Origin: Crocinitomicaceae bacterium
Lineage (GTDB): Bacteria; Bacteroidota; Bacteroidia; Flavobacteriales_D; Sanyastnellaceae
Direction of reading: 5' to 3'
Assembly (NCBI GenBank): GCA_020848015.1
Contig: JADLBA010000134.1
Coordinates: forward strand, 1-8,606
Length of the DNA: 8,606 nucleotides
The position numbers were made by a program, and so were the translations under genes. How positions within the stretch are numbered: the stretch's first letter is position 1; every line of letters starts with the position of its first letter. The notes under the pieces are model-generated. The model was not told the DNA's origin. It worked only from the letters and a program-made list of their open reading frames with translations, and did not search any database. Positions 7,697 through 8,606 of the stretch are shown here, in pieces.

Positions 7697-7704
7697 TATA
7701 TTTG
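7697..7704 (+). promoter_or_regulatory. Bacteroidota -7 promoter element for the small secreted protein
   Basis: TATATTTG matches TAnnTTTG perfectly and ends 27 bases before the ATG at 7732. The leader is A-rich (AATTAACCATG), as is usual in this phylum where Shine-Dalgarno sequences are rare. No TTG is found at -33. An in-frame TTG at 7702 falls inside this element and is therefore not the start. Confidence 0.6.
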
Positions 7705-7731
7705 CTACACAAACACCAACTTCAATTAACC

Positions 7732-8271
7732 ATGAGAAATTTTCTTACTATTTTTTCACTCCTTGTTTTTTTTCTGATTTTAACCGTGCGACCTGCTGCG
7801 CAAGGAACTCTACAGTTCAGCCAGGCATTGATTGTTACCACGTCGCAAACGGTACCGACAGGAAAAGTCTGGAAAGTAACCTCTCTTTACGGCTCCGAAG
7901 ATATTATTGGAGAATGTGTGAGCTTAAATACTCCTCCACTCACTACCAGTGTTGCCAATAGATTGCGCTGTGCCTATAAAAATAATACTTGGAAATGGAT
8001 AGTAGTAGATTATTCAGCTTCATTGTTCAAAGTAAACGGTACCCCGATTGCCTCACAAATTACCGGGTTGGGGGATGGGATTGGGCTATCCAATTGGACA
8101 GGCACAACCTGCGGAGACGGAAGTAATACTTCACGCACAGCGAACTGGAGTTGCGCCAACTTAGACAGCGACCCGAATATTTTCCCGATGTGGTTGCCCG
8201 CCGGTACTACATTGGAGTCGGGCGGGTCTAAAACATTTGTATCAGTACTTGAATTTAATATCATTCCCTGA
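7732..8271 (+). CDS. Small secreted protein of unknown function, four cysteines
   Basis: I do not recognise a named family. From the ATG at 7732 the product has 179 residues. Residues 3-19 form a hydrophobic signal sequence preceded by Arg2, with likely cleavage around residues 22-25 (PAAQGT), so the mature protein should be exported to the periplasm, surface or medium. The rest is rich in Ser, Thr, Gly and aromatic residues and looks all-beta: VPTGKVWKVTSLYG (41-54), the glycine-rich TGLGDGIGLSNWTG (111-124) and a C-terminal FPMWLPAGTTLESGG then VSVLEFNIIP. The paired VPxGKVWK and WLPAGTTL phrases resemble those I associate with other exported Bacteroidota hypothetical proteins, but that is memory, not a search. 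Four Cys (62, 80, 127, 141) would allow two disulfides. No T9SS sorting domain is visible, so export is probably Sec only. It has its own promoter and terminator, implying a single-gene transcript. Confidence 0.85.
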   Translation: MRNFLTIFSLLVFFLILTVRPAAQGTLQFSQALIVTTSQTVPTGKVWKVTSLYGSEDIIGECVSLNTPPLTTSVANRLRCAYKNNTWKWIVVDYSASLFKVNGTPIASQITGLGDGIGLSNWTGTTCGDGSNTSRTANWSCANLDSDPNIFPMWLPAGTTLESGGSKTFVSVLEFNIIP

Positions 8272-8334
8272 TATAGCCTTCAAAATAGTGCTTTCGTTCA
8301 GTATAGGAAATATATTAGGCTCCAAACATTTTGA

Positions 8335-8364
8335 AAAACTCCTGTTTCAACAGGAGTTTTTTTT
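8335..8364 (+). terminator. Intrinsic terminator, probably bidirectional
   Basis: The inverted repeat CTCCTGT / ACAGGAG with a TTCA loop is flanked by A and T runs, giving a stem that can extend with AAAA/TTTT and is followed by eight T residues on the plus strand. On the minus strand the same hairpin is followed by five T. It sits 63 bases after the secreted-protein stop and just beyond the minus-strand gene's stop at 8372, so it can serve both convergent genes. Confidence 0.9.
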
Positions 8365-8371
8365 GAATACG

Positions 8372-8606
8372 CTATCTGGCAATCACAAACCGTTTTATCG
8401 CGGTGCCTCCATTGCACTCCGTCTTTAGCTGATAAACTCCTTCTGCAAAGCGACCGGTATTGATAGAAAGATTGTTTTTTCCAGCGTAACAGTTCCATTT
8501 TTCAGTAGTAATCATCCTTCCAGTTTGATCAATGATGCTCAGGATAAAAAGTCTGCTCGTATTATCGTTAAACGATATATTGAGCACATCATTGGCGGGG
8601 TTAGGA
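8372..8606 (-). CDS. T9SS cargo protein, C-terminal sorting domain only (5' end outside window)
   Basis: The minus-strand frame is open to the window edge and begins, as seen, with PNPANDVLNISF, the hallmark opening of the type A type IX secretion C-terminal sorting domain. It continues with a beta-rich segment (LFILSIIDQTGRMI, then NNLSINTGRFAEGVYQLKT) and ends in KRFVIAR, the usual basic end of such domains. About 78 residues are visible. A GTG at 8587-8585 that could be taken as a start is just the Val of PNPANDV. The domain directs the protein, after Sec export and folding in the periplasm, through the outer membrane, where the tag is normally cleaved and the cargo may be anchored to the surface. 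The enzymatic or adhesive part is not in the window, so its function cannot be stated. Confidence 0.93.
   Translation of the reverse strand, partial: PNPANDVLNISFNDNTSRLFILSIIDQTGRMITTEKWNCYAGKNNLSINTGRFAEGVYQLKTECNGGTAIKRFVIAR

Noticed and set aside
7569..7961. 130-residue plus-strand open frame overlapping the small secreted gene
   Set aside because: It covers the promoter and first half of the secreted gene in another frame and has no domain or signal pattern.
8237..8428. 63-residue plus-strand open frame at the right end
   Set aside because: It reads through the terminator hairpin and into the T9SS gene on the opposite strand, so it is not a credible gene.

Overview
The window looks like a piece of chromosome from a member of the Bacteroidota, probably a Chitinophagia- or Sphingobacteriia-like lineage, although the exact class cannot be fixed from the sequence alone. 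Three signs point there. Three genes have perfect matches to the Bacteroidota -7 promoter element TAnnTTTG just upstream of their starts, and no gene has a clear Shine-Dalgarno sequence. The partial gene at the right edge encodes a type IX secretion C-terminal sorting domain (PNPANDVLNI), a system confined to this phylum. The penicillin-binding protein, GltX and CoA-transferase sequences also have a Bacteroidota style.

Layout: bases 1-5460 are all on the plus strand. They hold the C-terminal part of uvrC (nucleotide excision repair), a class A penicillin-binding protein (PBP1A-like, peptidoglycan synthesis), subunit A of a 3-oxoacid CoA-transferase, a secreted YwqK/MORN-repeat-like protein, and subunit B of the same CoA-transferase. 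Bases 5453-7382 are on the minus strand and hold gltX (glutamyl-tRNA synthetase) followed by folB (dihydroneopterin aldolase). folB meets scoB tail to tail with an 8-base overlap. A gene-free stretch of about 350 bases follows, carrying the outward-facing promoters of gltX and of a small secreted protein of unknown function (7732-8271, plus). A strong hairpin terminator separates that gene from the 3' end of a T9SS cargo protein on the minus strand, which runs off the window.

Most of the content is housekeeping: DNA repair, cell wall, ketone-body or short-chain acyl-CoA metabolism, tRNA charging and folate synthesis. I see no mobile element, CRISPR array, rRNA, tRNA or phage gene, and no convincing new multi-gene system. 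The points most worth a second look are the Cys-rich, zinc-ribbon-like insertion in the periplasmic part of the penicillin-binding protein, the secreted MORN-like gene wedged between the two CoA-transferase subunit genes, and the small four-cysteine secreted protein with its own promoter and terminator.
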